Assembly (NCBI GenBank): GCA_964642855.1
Contig: CAZXSK010000060.1
Location: 1 to 23,895, forward strand
Source: CAZXSK01 sp964642855
GTDB taxonomy: Bacteria > Planctomycetota > Phycisphaerae > SM23-33
DNA length: 23,895 nt
Direction of reading: 5' to 3'
Below, one piece after another: positions 13,530 through 21,629 of this stretch. The notes under the pieces are model-generated. The model was not told where the DNA came from and searched no databases. It saw only the letters and a list, made by a program, of their open reading frames with translations. Numbering within the stretch: position 1 is the stretch's first letter; each line of letters begins with the position of its first letter. A program made the position numbers and the translations under genes.

Positions 13530-16500
13530 TGAGAGACAACCACCGCACCGCCGTCGCCGCACTGCTTTCGCTGTTGGCACTGACGTGGATTCTTCCTGGT
13601 TGTGGCCCGACCGCTTCGCCGGCAGACTCCGACCCGACAGACGCCAACGCCCCTTCTCCGTCTGCCGATGCCAACGCCGACGCGAACGAGACCGTCGTCG
13701 CAGCGGAACCGAACGAGCCGGCCGAGCCGAACCTGCCCCCCCTGCCCGAGGAGGCGCTGACGGATTTCGATGAGCTCAAGCCGGACATCGGCACGCTCAA
13801 GAACAACAAGCCCGACAAGCTTCACGAGCAGGCCCGCAAGGCGATCGCCGAGGCCGACCAGGCGCTGGCGAAGAAGAACTACCTCCACGCGATCAATCGC
13901 CTCGAACGGGCCAAGGGCTTCGACCGAAGCCATCCGGAGATTCTCACGAAACTCGCCCGGGCCTACATGGGCATGCCCAACTGGGGCAAGGCCCTGGACA
14001 ATCTGGAAGCCGCTGCGGAAGTCGAACCCAACAACATCGAAACGCAGGTGACCCTTGGCGACGTCGCTCTCCGCCAGGACATCGCGGACAAGGCTTTGCT
14101 CGCCTATCGACGCGCGCTGCACTGCAACCGCGCCGACCCGAACAACCCCCTGGCCGCGCGAGCCCTGCTGGGAACGGCAGACCTGCTCGCCAAGGAAGGC
14201 CGGTGGCAGGCGTCGCTCCAGGCATACCGGAAGCTCACCCAGTGGCTGGTGAACCACGGCAGCGCCCTGGCCGAAAGCAACGAGCTGGCCTCCCTGGTCC
14301 GCAGGCCCGACGTGCTCATGAGACGTCAGGCCGACCTGCTCACCAAGCTGCGCCGGTGGGACCAGGCTGCCGATCTGCTCACGCGGATCCATAAGCGCGA
14401 CCGTGGCGATCGGGAGGTCGTCGCCGATCTCATCGAAACCCTCCGCAAGGCCAAGCGCTTCGACCAGGCCGAAGACATGCTCGCCGACCTGCTGGTCGAG
14501 CGAAACGTCCGGGACTACGTGTTGCCCCTCGCACACAAGGTAGCTGTGGATTCCGGCGACAAGTCCATGCCCCTGCGCCTGTGGAACGCCGCGACTCGAA
14601 AGGGCAGTCCGTCGGCAGATACGGCTGTTGCCCTGGCCTCGGCGTCGGAGAAACTGGACAACATCTCCAGCGCGATGGAAATTCTCACCGAGGCGCTGGA
14701 AGAAAACGTCGCCCACGCCCAGGCGGGCGGAATGCTGGTGAGGCTCTACCTCGCCAAAGACCGGAAAGCCCAGGCCGTCGATCTGCTCGCCAGGCAGTAC
14801 GCTTCCGATGCAGCGGGCCGCTCCGACACCGAACGGGCCCTGCGTCGCGTGGCCGATACGTTCGATGCCGACTCTGCCAGGGCGTTCATCGCCAACCAGG
14901 TCGGCCGGGGCGAGGACACGCCGGTCGCCTTGCACTACGTCGCCGGACGCATCGCCGAGTACCACGACCTCGACGACCAGGCGGTGGACCAGTACAACGC
15001 CGCCCTGAAACGGGACGACGAGTACTTCCCCGCTTACGACGCCCTCGCCCAGATCTACGCGCGTCGGGACGACGGTGACGCGCTGGAGGACCTCCGCAAG
15101 CGGCTGGACAAACTCTCCGACGGAACAGATTCCGCGATGGCGCTGCAGGTGCTGGGACGGCTTCAACTGATCGACGGCCAGGCCGCCCGAGCGGCCGAGA
15201 CGTTCGAGAAAGCCCTCCAACGGCAGGAAGGCCTGGTGCCCGCGCTGCTGCAACTCGCCGAAGCGCGCGATCGACTGGGCAAGACCGACCTCGCCCGACA
15301 GGCGCTGCTGCAGGCGATGATGGAAGATCCCGACAACCCCAAGGTCTACAGCCGGCTGTTTGAAAGCTATCTGCAAGCAAGGTCGCTCGCCGAAGCGCGC
15401 GAGGTGGCCCGCCGGGCTGCCCGGCGGCTGGGGGACAAGAACGTCGCGCAGGTCATGCAGGCCAAGCTCGCCCTGGCAGCAGGCCAGCGGGATGCCGCCA
15501 TGCGCCTGCTCGCCCAACTGGAGAAGGAAGATCCCGACAATCTCCAGGCCGCGCTGCTTCGCACGGCACTGCAGCGACGAGAGCAAGCGGGCCTGCCCTC
15601 GCGCGATCACTTCGAGAAGATCGATCGCAAGCTGCTGGCGATCGTGCGGGCCCATCCCGACAGCCGGGAGGCCCACCGGCAACTCGCCGAGCTCTACGCC
15701 GACGTATTCCGCCACGAGAAGGCCGCCACGCACTATCGCAGACTCTACCAGTTGTCATTCCGGCATCCGCGAGAGGCGACCGAGTACGCCACCGCGCTGA
15801 TGCGCATCGACCGCCACGAGAAGGCTGCAGCGGTGCTGACGGACCTGCTGCAGGAAATGCCCGACAGCTACGTCGCCCGGCGGATGCTTCTCGATGCGTT
15901 GCAGGCAGCCGGGCAGCCCGAGCAGGAAGTCGCGGTCGTCCGCGAGGCGCTCACCCAACAGGAAGATCCCAACGGCCTGCTGGCCCGCTGGTATCGGTAC
16001 CGCCTGTGGGACGCTCTGGGACGGGCGAGGATGTACGACAAGGCCCAGGCGGAGATCGACCAGACCATCGCCGCCACACGCAGGGATATCGAAAAGACCT
16101 CCCCCGCCCAAAGCGAGAGCGAGGAAGAACTGCTGGCTGAGCTCCGAGGAGAGCTGAATCTCCACCGGTCCGAGAAGCTCCGCCTCTATGCCGACGCCAA
16201 TGCCTACGACGAACTGATCGCCTATGGGAGAACCTGGGACCAGACTGCCACCGGACTGCTCGAACAGAGCGAAGACGAGGCCACCCAGGACTGGGCACGA
16301 AGCTCGCGACAGTATGCCCGCCGCCTGACGGTGCTGCTGCTGGCCGACGAGGGTCGGCACGACCAGGCCCAGAAGATGCTCGATACGTGGATCGACGACA
16401 AGACCGATCCGTCCGTCGAGTGGCTGCGCGAGCTGAAGATCCTCCTGCTCGGAGAGGCGGGAGATCCCAACGCAGCCAAGGCCTATGCGGTGGAGTGGAT

Positions 16501-17359
16501 CCAGGACTCGCCGATCGCTCTGGCGCCGCGTCAGGCGCTGGTAGCCGTGCTGGTTGACGCCGGGCGCTATGACGAAGCCCTCAAGCTGCTGGGGGAATGG
16601 ATCGACGGCATCGAGATTCCCTCCGGGCCGTTCGCGCGGGACCGCGGCGAGGCCGAAACCGTCCGCTGGTGTCGCATGACCAGCGTCAGCCTGCTGCTGG
16701 AGAAGAAGAAGTACCACCAGGCGCTCAAGCGCATCGACGAATACCTCAAGGAGTATCCCAAGGAGCAGCAGCTCTATCGGTTCAAAGCCGAAGCCTACGC
16801 CCAGCAGGGCAAGGTCAAGGACCAGATTTCCGCGATGGAACAGGCTTACAGGCTCGCGCCTGACCAGGTGGGCATGAACAACGACTTCGGCTACATGCTT
16901 GCCGATGCGGGGATGGAACTCGACCGGGCCCGCAAGCTGATCGGGCGCGCCGTATCGTCCAGCCCGTCGAACACGGCGTTCCTCGATTCCCTGGCGTGGG
17001 TGCTCTACAAGCAGGGCGAGTTCCATCGCTCGGCTGAGTTGCTGGCGGGCATTGTGCTGGGCGACGAATTCGCGAAGGAATCGCCCCTCTCCAGGGCTGT
17101 CATCTACGATCACGCTGGCGACGCGGTCTATCGCCTGGGTTGGGAGAAGCTTGCGAAGCAGTTCTGGGACAAGGCCATCCAGGCCGGTCTGGAAATGAAA
17201 GACCGGACCGAGGAGGTCCGCAAGGTCATGATCGCCGCCGAGGCGAAATCCCTGGCCGTACAGGAAGGCAAGACACCCAAGCTCGCCCCCCTTGGGCAGG
17301 GCGTGAAAGTCCCCTCGCAGGATTCGCCTGAGTCCGGTACAATGGAATCTCGGGAGTAG
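13529..17359 (+). CDS. giant TPR-repeat lipoprotein
   Basis: This encodes a 1276-residue protein. The GTG start shares its G with the hisG stop (TAGTG). It gives a signal peptide with the lipobox ILPGC (Cys25), then a low-complexity Asp/Asn/Ala/Pro linker (about 26-75). The rest, about 80 to 1230, is a solenoid of tetratricopeptide-like helical pairs. Clear units include YLHAINRLERAKGFDRSHPE, ALDNLEAAAEVEPNN, AAETFEKALQRQEGLVPALL and, near the end, FLDSLAWVLYKQGEFHRSAELL. This last segment resembles the terminal TPRs of many planctomycete TPR proteins. No enzyme domain is seen. It is most likely a scaffold for an envelope complex, function unknown. The protein-like frame runs to the end. Its transcription with hisG and the translation genes is an odd pairing. 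Confidence 0.85.
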   Translation: MRDNHRTAVAALLSLLALTWILPGCGPTASPADSDPTDANAPSPSADANADANETVVAAEPNEPAEPNLPPLPEEALTDFDELKPDIGTLKNNKPDKLHEQARKAIAEADQALAKKNYLHAINRLERAKGFDRSHPEILTKLARAYMGMPNWGKALDNLEAAAEVEPNNIETQVTLGDVALRQDIADKALLAYRRALHCNRADPNNPLAARALLGTADLLAKEGRWQASLQAYRKLTQWLVNHGSALAESNELASLVRRPDVLMRRQADLLTKLRRWDQAADLLTRIHKRDRGDREVVADLIETLRKAKRFDQAEDMLADLLVERNVRDYVLPLAHKVAVDSGDKSMPLRLWNAATRKGSPSADTAVALASASEKLDNISSAMEILTEALEENVAHAQAGGMLVRLYLAKDRKAQAVDLLARQYASDAAGRSDTERALRRVADTFDADSARAFIANQVGRGEDTPVALHYVAGRIAEYHDLDDQAVDQYNAALKRDDEYFPAYDALAQIYARRDDGDALEDLRKRLDKLSDGTDSAMALQVLGRLQLIDGQAARAAETFEKALQRQEGLVPALLQLAEARDRLGKTDLARQALLQAMMEDPDNPKVYSRLFESYLQARSLAEAREVARRAARRLGDKNVAQVMQAKLALAAGQRDAAMRLLAQLEKEDPDNLQAALLRTALQRREQAGLPSRDHFEKIDRKLLAIVRAHPDSREAHRQLAELYADVFRHEKAATHYRRLYQLSFRHPREATEYATALMRIDRHEKAAAVLTDLLQEMPDSYVARRMLLDALQAAGQPEQEVAVVREALTQQEDPNGLLARWYRYRLWDALGRARMYDKAQAEIDQTIAATRRDIEKTSPAQSESEEELLAELRGELNLHRSEKLRLYADANAYDELIAYGRTWDQTATGLLEQSEDEATQDWARSSRQYARRLTVLLLADEGRHDQAQKMLDTWIDDKTDPSVEWLRELKILLLGEAGDPNAAKAYAVEWIQDSPIALAPRQALVAVLVDAGRYDEALKLLGEWIDGIEIPSGPFARDRGEAETVRWCRMTSVSLLLEKKKYHQALKRIDEYLKEYPKEQQLYRFKAEAYAQQGKVKDQISAMEQAYRLAPDQVGMNNDFGYMLADAGMELDRARKLIGRAVSSSPSNTAFLDSLAWVLYKQGEFHRSAELLAGIVLGDEFAKESPLSRAVIYDHAGDAVYRLGWEKLAKQFWDKAIQAGLEMKDRTEEVRKVMIAAEAKSLAVQEGKTPKLAPLGQGVKVPSQDSPESGTMESRE

Positions 17360-17442
17360 CACTCCTGCCTGCGGGAGGGTCCGTCGCTGTCACGTCCGGG
17401 CCACCCCTGAACCGTTTCGGCTTGCAATGGAGACGTAAGACC

Positions 17443-18192
17443 ATGGCTGGACACAGCAAATGGGCGAATATCAAGCACAAGAAGGCCCGTAACGACGCCG
17501 CTCGGGGCAAGTTATGGAGCAAGTGTGCCCGCGCGATCATCGTGGCGGCCAAGAGCGGCGGCGGCGACCCGGCGATGAACCTCAACCTGCGCTACGCCAT
17601 CGATGAAGCCAAGGCAGCCAACATGCCCAAGGACACCATCGAGAAGGCGATCAAGAAGGGTTCGGGCGACCTGGAAGGCGAATCGTACGAGGAGGTCGTC
17701 TACGAAGGCTACGGGCCCGGCGGGGTGGCGTTCATCGTCGACTGCCTGACCGACAACCGCAACCGCACCGCGCCGGAGATGCGGAAGATCTTCGAACGGT
17801 CGGGCGGCCAACTCGGCGGAACCAACTGCGTCGCATGGATGTTCGAGCAGAAGGGCACGTTCACGATCTCGGCCGAGGATGCCGACGAGGACACGCTGAT
17901 GGAGATCGCCCTGGAAGCCGGTGCCGATGATGTCGAACTCGACGGCGACGTCTGGCAGATCACCTGCGAGCCGGCTGCCTTCAGCGATGTCCGCGACGCC
18001 CTTGAGCAGCGCGAGATCAAGACCGGCTCTGCCGAGCTGGCGCTGGTACCCAACAACAGCGTAACCGTCGACGGCGACAAAGCCAAGCAGATCGTCACGC
18101 TCATGGAATCTCTGGAAGATCACGACGACGTGCAGAAGGTCTACGCGAACTTCGACATCCCCGACGAGATCCTGGCACAGATCGCCGAGTAG
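17443..18192 (+). CDS. yebC: YebC/PmpR family transcription or translation regulator
   Basis: This encodes a 249-residue protein of the YebC (DUF28/TACO1) family. The N-terminus MAGHSKWANIKHKKARNDA, the segment NMPKDTIEKAIKKGSG and YEGYGPGGVAFIV are diagnostic. Length matches the family (about 245-250). Members have been reported as DNA-binding regulators and, more recently, as factors that help ribosomes through difficult stretches. Start chosen at MAGH, with GGAGAC upstream; a slightly earlier ATG adds unrelated residues. It lies 83 bp after the TPR gene. A TACAAT box at 17338-17343 without a good -35 could give it an extra promoter. A strong terminator follows. Confidence 0.95.
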   Translation: MAGHSKWANIKHKKARNDAARGKLWSKCARAIIVAAKSGGGDPAMNLNLRYAIDEAKAANMPKDTIEKAIKKGSGDLEGESYEEVVYEGYGPGGVAFIVDCLTDNRNRTAPEMRKIFERSGGQLGGTNCVAWMFEQKGTFTISAEDADEDTLMEIALEAGADDVELDGDVWQITCEPAAFSDVRDALEQREIKTGSAELALVPNNSVTVDGDKAKQIVTLMESLEDHDDVQKVYANFDIPDEILAQIAE

Positions 18193-18214
18193 CTTCCCAT
18201 ACTGCAATCCCAGG

Positions 18215-18244
18215 CGGGCAGTCCCTTACGGGGCTGCCCGTTTT
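18215..18244 (+). terminator. intrinsic terminator of the nusA-yebC operon
   Basis: An 11-bp stem CGGGCAGTCCC (18215-18225) / GGGGCTGCCCG (18230-18240), with one G-T pair and a 4-nt loop (TTAC), is followed by TTTT. It lies 22 nt after the yebC stop and closes the plus-strand operon. Confidence 0.85.
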
Positions 18245-18332
18245 CATGCGCAGCACCTGCTTTTCGGCGTGTTGCAGGCCTCCGCCCGGAAGCTCCCAAA
18301 ACGTCCTCGCGTTGCTTATGTCCCCCGCCAAG

Positions 18333-18428
18333 CCGGCCGATACTACGTTGTAGCCGGTCGATCGATGCGAGACCCGTACCGCATCGCCGGCCCGAAGGTC
18401 TGCACCGCAGCATGGAAGGGCGCTGCGG
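18333..18428 (+). promoter_or_regulatory. structured leader with two mutually exclusive hairpins
   Basis: Upstream of the lipoprotein gene the segment GCCGG (18353-18357) can pair either backwards with CCGGC (18333-18337), helped by TAC/GTA, or forwards with CCGGC (18387-18391). The forward form continues with CGATGCG (18363-18369) / CGCATCG (18380-18386) around a 10-nt loop. The second is the longer stem, 12 bp with a 5-nt bulge. A third hairpin, CCGCAGC (18405-18411) / GCTGCGG (18422-18428), lies just before the ribosome binding site. No known riboswitch consensus was recognised. The regulatory role is inferred from the pairing choices alone. Confidence 0.4.
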
Positions 18429-18449
18429 CAAGAGAGGGAGTACCGGAGG

Positions 18450-19082
18450 ATGAAACGTCGCCTGTTTTCAGCCGGGCGCTGCTGCGCCCTGGCGGCGCTG
18501 TGTGCGTGTGTGCCTGCCTGCACCAGCGATCTGCCCACCCAGAGCACCGTCAGCCTGACCGTCTACGATGCCGACTTCGCCCAGTACGCGCCCTATCTGA
18601 ACAAGAAGGGCGGCGACCTGGACAAGCAAAGCGACGGCGGCTGGCGGATCGAGAACAACGACCGCACCCGCAAGGCCATGACCGACCTGCTGGCCGCGCT
18701 GGACCTGCAGATCCGCGCGGAAACCAGCGAACTGTCCACCGCCTATCTCACGGGGCAGCTTGAGACCATCGAGCCGTCCCCGGAAACGCGCGGGGTCATG
18801 CCTGCCGTGCTCAAACGCCTCCGGCACGCTCACCGGCAACGGGATTTCGTCGCCTCGGTGCTTCAGCGACTCGATCCCGACGCCCTCAGGCCCGGCGACC
18901 CGACGCAGCCGAAGCGATACCCCTACCGTCAAGGTCAGCCCGCCGGGGCAGACCCGCGCCTGCCCCTGCCGCGCCTCTGCTCCACCGACGAACTGATCGA
19001 GATGGCCTCCAGGCCGGCGTCGATCCCGTACTGTCAATCCAAGCCCCTGGTCGACGACGTCACCGCATTCGCCCAGCCCTGA
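18450..19082 (+). CDS. small probable lipoprotein of unknown function
   Basis: This encodes a 210-residue protein. The N-terminus MKRRLFSAGRCCALAALCACVPACTSD is a signal peptide with four Cys and two possible lipidation sites, Cys20 (LCAC) or Cys24 (VPAC). The mature region has no recognised domain: a segment with TVYDADFAQYAPYLNK, a helical stretch around RKAMTDLLAALDLQIRAE, and a Pro/Arg-rich C-terminal third. AGGGAG lies 9 nt before the ATG (a GGAGG directly abuts it but is too close). The gene follows a leader with several hairpins and is convergent with the polysaccharide lyase gene, 20 bp away. Confidence 0.65.
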   Translation: MKRRLFSAGRCCALAALCACVPACTSDLPTQSTVSLTVYDADFAQYAPYLNKKGGDLDKQSDGGWRIENNDRTRKAMTDLLAALDLQIRAETSELSTAYLTGQLETIEPSPETRGVMPAVLKRLRHAHRQRDFVASVLQRLDPDALRPGDPTQPKRYPYRQGQPAGADPRLPLPRLCSTDELIEMASRPASIPYCQSKPLVDDVTAFAQP

Positions 19083-19102
19083 GCAGGCCCGGCCGGGGCA
19101 CG

Positions 19103-20983
19103 CTACTTCCAGTCGCTCAGCGCCGGTGGGAGTGCCTCCACTGCACCCTCCGCACCGTCGGGCTCGAAGATCACCACGATCTTCAGCGCGCCGGGCCTGG
19201 CCTTGATCCTCGCGACGAGCCGGCGAACGCCCTTGTTGGGCTGCTCGGGCTCCTTGCGCTCGGCAGACTCGCTGCCGAAGTCGACGCCCTCGACCCCCGC
19301 CAGCCGGACGTGCATCGTCCTGCCATCCTGCGTGAGCTTCGCCTTCGGGCCATCGACCTCGATCTCCGCATCGGTGGTGATGCCCCATACGATCGTGCAC
19401 GCCCTGGCGACCTCCACCTCGTCCTGCACAATGACCGCCCCCCGCCGGCGGTCGAGCATCACCCCGCGACGATGAGACTTGAGCTTCCCGGGATACGCCC
19501 CGTCGATCTCCACCACAGCCAGGCCTCGGCCCTTGTCCGAGTCGAATCGCACCATCTCCGCCTCGGCGTCGACGCGTTGGTTCTCGCCGTCGACCAGCAG
19601 CACATTGTGGCTGGTCGAGCCCAGACGGTAGTACGACCACCGCCTGCCGTCCTGCCTCTTATCCCAGTAGCCGGGCAGGTTGTAGTTGTCTTTGCCCAGG
19701 TCCCTCGCCCAGCGAATGCCGTCGGCTTCAAGCTCGAAGTTGCCCAGATCCAGGTGGCCATGATTCACCCGGTTGGTCCCGCCCTTGACGCCGACCCACA
19801 ATGCGTTGGGATCACCCCAGGCCGACCGGAACACGGCCAGGGGGACCTCACCGCGGAACTGCTTGTCCAGCGGGAGGGGTTCGGGCTCGACCTCTGCCTG
19901 GGGCACGTACCAGATGACATTACGCGGATCGGCCTGCCGCGAGCCGGCCAGTTTGCGCTGCACGTGCGCGTAGACGGGCTTGTCGTACCGCTTCGCAAGC
20001 CAAAGCAGCGACGGGGTGTCACTCACAGCTGAATGCTCGCCGACGTCAGCATAGTTGAGATACCGCCCCGTCGGGCTGACCATGTGCAGAGGGAAGTCGC
20101 CTGCCTTGTCCAGGCCGTTCGCGTCCGAAAGGCCGAAGTCGGTTCCCAGCGCAGTATCCAGACCGGCCAGGCCATAGACGGTGTATCGCGTCGCGTATCC
20201 CCAGTAGCTCGGGCCTTCGCCCCATGCCCCGTCGGGGACATAGCTGGCCAGGGCCTTGGGCAGCGACCCCACCGCCCCGGGCACGATGACCTTCGCATAG
20301 TTGGGATCCGTCTCGGCGATCGCCAGCGCGCCGACCATCAGCCCGGCGTTGCAGACCTGGTTCCAGTTATGCTCGACGCGTGCCCACCACAATCCGTAGC
20401 GACCCCTGGTGTCTTTCCGGTACGCCCGCAGGCCAGGCTTGAGTCCGAGCTCTGCAAGCCCGGAACGAATCTTCGTGCAGTCATCCTCGCTGAGGATGTC
20501 GTGGATCCAGTCGTACCCCACGCCCACGCCATGGGCCATCTCCGCGACATCCAGGAAGTGCGGCGGGTTCCAGTCCTCGAAGCTGCAGACAGCCAGGAGG
20601 TTCTCACGCAACTTCCGGGCATAGACCTTCTTGCCCGTCCAGCGATACGCCAGCCCCAACGCATAGGACCGGCGGACCAGTTCTCGGCTGGTATGCAGCA
20701 GCCTCGGGCCGATGAGCTTGCGCTCCAGCAGATCGGCCTTCCGCAGTTCATCAGCCCGTGCGATCGTGTCTTTCACCAGCCCGGCGAGATACTCGTCGCT
20801 TTCGGCGAGCTTCCTGAGCTCAGCCAGCCTGGCGTCGGTAAGCATCAGTCGGGGATGGCCGTCCTTGAGCTTGTCTATGACCCTCTCGCCGTCGGGCACG
20901 TGGTAGTAATCGCCTGCCTGCACTGTCGAAGCCCAGAGAACAAGAACCGCTGCGCTCGCCGCCGCTGCGCAATACCACACCAT
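19103..20983 (-). CDS. secreted heparinase II/III-family polysaccharide lyase
   Basis: This encodes a 626-residue protein of the heparinase II/III superfamily. The start MVWYCAAAAS gives a signal peptide cleaved after VQA (about 23), so it is exported; the upstream ATG would add 31 residues that overlap the divergent promoter. An alpha-helical barrel occupies about 35-370 with HNWN (H205, N206) and SYWGY (Y260), matching the positions of the catalytic His and Tyr of heparinase II. The C-terminal beta domain holds NHGHLDLGNFELEADGIRWARDLG (from 407), the typical conserved segment with metal-binding His and Asp. Substrate (an alginate- or glycosaminoglycan-like uronic polysaccharide) is not predictable. 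It is a degradative, secreted enzyme by inference. Confidence 0.88.
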   Translation of the reverse strand: MVWYCAAAASAAVLVLWASTVQAGDYYHVPDGERVIDKLKDGHPRLMLTDARLAELRKLAESDEYLAGLVKDTIARADELRKADLLERKLIGPRLLHTSRELVRRSYALGLAYRWTGKKVYARKLRENLLAVCSFEDWNPPHFLDVAEMAHGVGVGYDWIHDILSEDDCTKIRSGLAELGLKPGLRAYRKDTRGRYGLWWARVEHNWNQVCNAGLMVGALAIAETDPNYAKVIVPGAVGSLPKALASYVPDGAWGEGPSYWGYATRYTVYGLAGLDTALGTDFGLSDANGLDKAGDFPLHMVSPTGRYLNYADVGEHSAVSDTPSLLWLAKRYDKPVYAHVQRKLAGSRQADPRNVIWYVPQAEVEPEPLPLDKQFRGEVPLAVFRSAWGDPNALWVGVKGGTNRVNHGHLDLGNFELEADGIRWARDLGKDNYNLPGYWDKRQDGRRWSYYRLGSTSHNVLLVDGENQRVDAEAEMVRFDSDKGRGLAVVEIDGAYPGKLKSHRRGVMLDRRRGAVIVQDEVEVARACTIVWGITTDAEIEVDGPKAKLTQDGRTMHVRLAGVEGVDFGSESAERKEPEQPNKGVRRLVARIKARPGALKIVVIFEPDGAEGAVEALPPALSDWK

Positions 20984-21019
20984 CCGCTGCCGCCTTTCCG
21001 ATGTTGTCGTCCCGGCCTG

Positions 21020-21048
21020 TGGAAACCCTTCCGCAGAGGCTGTATTAT
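21020..21048 (+). promoter_or_regulatory. candidate promoter of the phosphodiesterase gene
   Basis: TGGAAA (21020-21025) and TATTAT (21043-21048) are separated by 17 bp. The start would be near 21055, leaving a 34-nt leader that contains AAGGAGG. It lies in the divergent 105-bp spacer between the lyase and the phosphodiesterase. Confidence 0.45.
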
Positions 21049-21088
21049 CCCTCGCGACGCACATGCGTCCATTCAAAAGGAGGCCGGC

Positions 21089-21592
21089 TTGAAAATCGGC
21101 ATCGTATCAGACTCCCACGGCAATGCCGGGCGGCTGCGCCAGGCTGTCTCCGAACTTCTCAGCGAGAACGCGGACGTGATCGTCCACTGCGGCGACCTCT
21201 GCACGCGTGAGCATCTGCAGATGCTTGGAAAACTGCCCGTACCGGTCACACTGGCCGTGGGGAACATGGACCGCCGCCTGCACCGGCTCGCGGCCGACGC
21301 CACCCTCGACGGCGTGGAGGTGTGTCCCCAGTTCGCGCAGGTCAAGCTGGAAGACGGCCGGTTCCTCGCCGCGGTCCACGGCGACCGGGAGATGGTCCTC
21401 GACCAACTGATCGCCGGCGGGCAGTTCCCCTATGTCTGCCACGGGCACACGCACCGCAGGCGCGACGAGCGCATCGGCGAGACCCGCGTGATAAACCCCG
21501 GCGCGCTGCACCACCCTCGCGGCGGGCAGGCTCCTTCCTTTGCGATCCTCGACACCCACGCGGATCGGCTGGAGTACCGCGAGTTGCAGTAA
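21089..21592 (+). CDS. YfcE/MJ0936-type metallophosphoesterase
   Basis: This encodes a 167-residue protein of the calcineurin-like phosphodiesterase family, likely a metal-dependent phosphodiesterase with a small-molecule substrate. Metal ligands are in order: D8 and H10 (SDSHG), D36 (HCGDL), N59 (GNMD), H98 (HGD), H120 and H122 (GHTH). The start is TTG at 21089, placed 5 nt after a strong AGGAGG (21078-21083), giving MKIGIVSDSHG, the family opening. Upstream residues in the frame are non-coding. The last part INPGALHHPRGG is typical. It is divergent from the lyase gene and has its own promoter candidate. Confidence 0.9.
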   Translation: MKIGIVSDSHGNAGRLRQAVSELLSENADVIVHCGDLCTREHLQMLGKLPVPVTLAVGNMDRRLHRLAADATLDGVEVCPQFAQVKLEDGRFLAAVHGDREMVLDQLIAGGQFPYVCHGHTHRRRDERIGETRVINPGALHHPRGGQAPSFAILDTHADRLEYRELQ

Positions 21593-21629
21593 CCGCTCCG
21601 GCCGGGCGGTCCTGGCGGAACCCGCGGAA

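Noticed and set aside
19083..19102. GC palindrome CCCGGCCGGG between convergent genes
   Set aside because: It has no loop and no T-tract, so it is not a credible terminator hairpin.
21593..21629. Possible bidirectional terminator between the phosphodiesterase and pyk
   Set aside because: Only short CCGC/GCGG pairing is visible and there is no T-tract in either direction.
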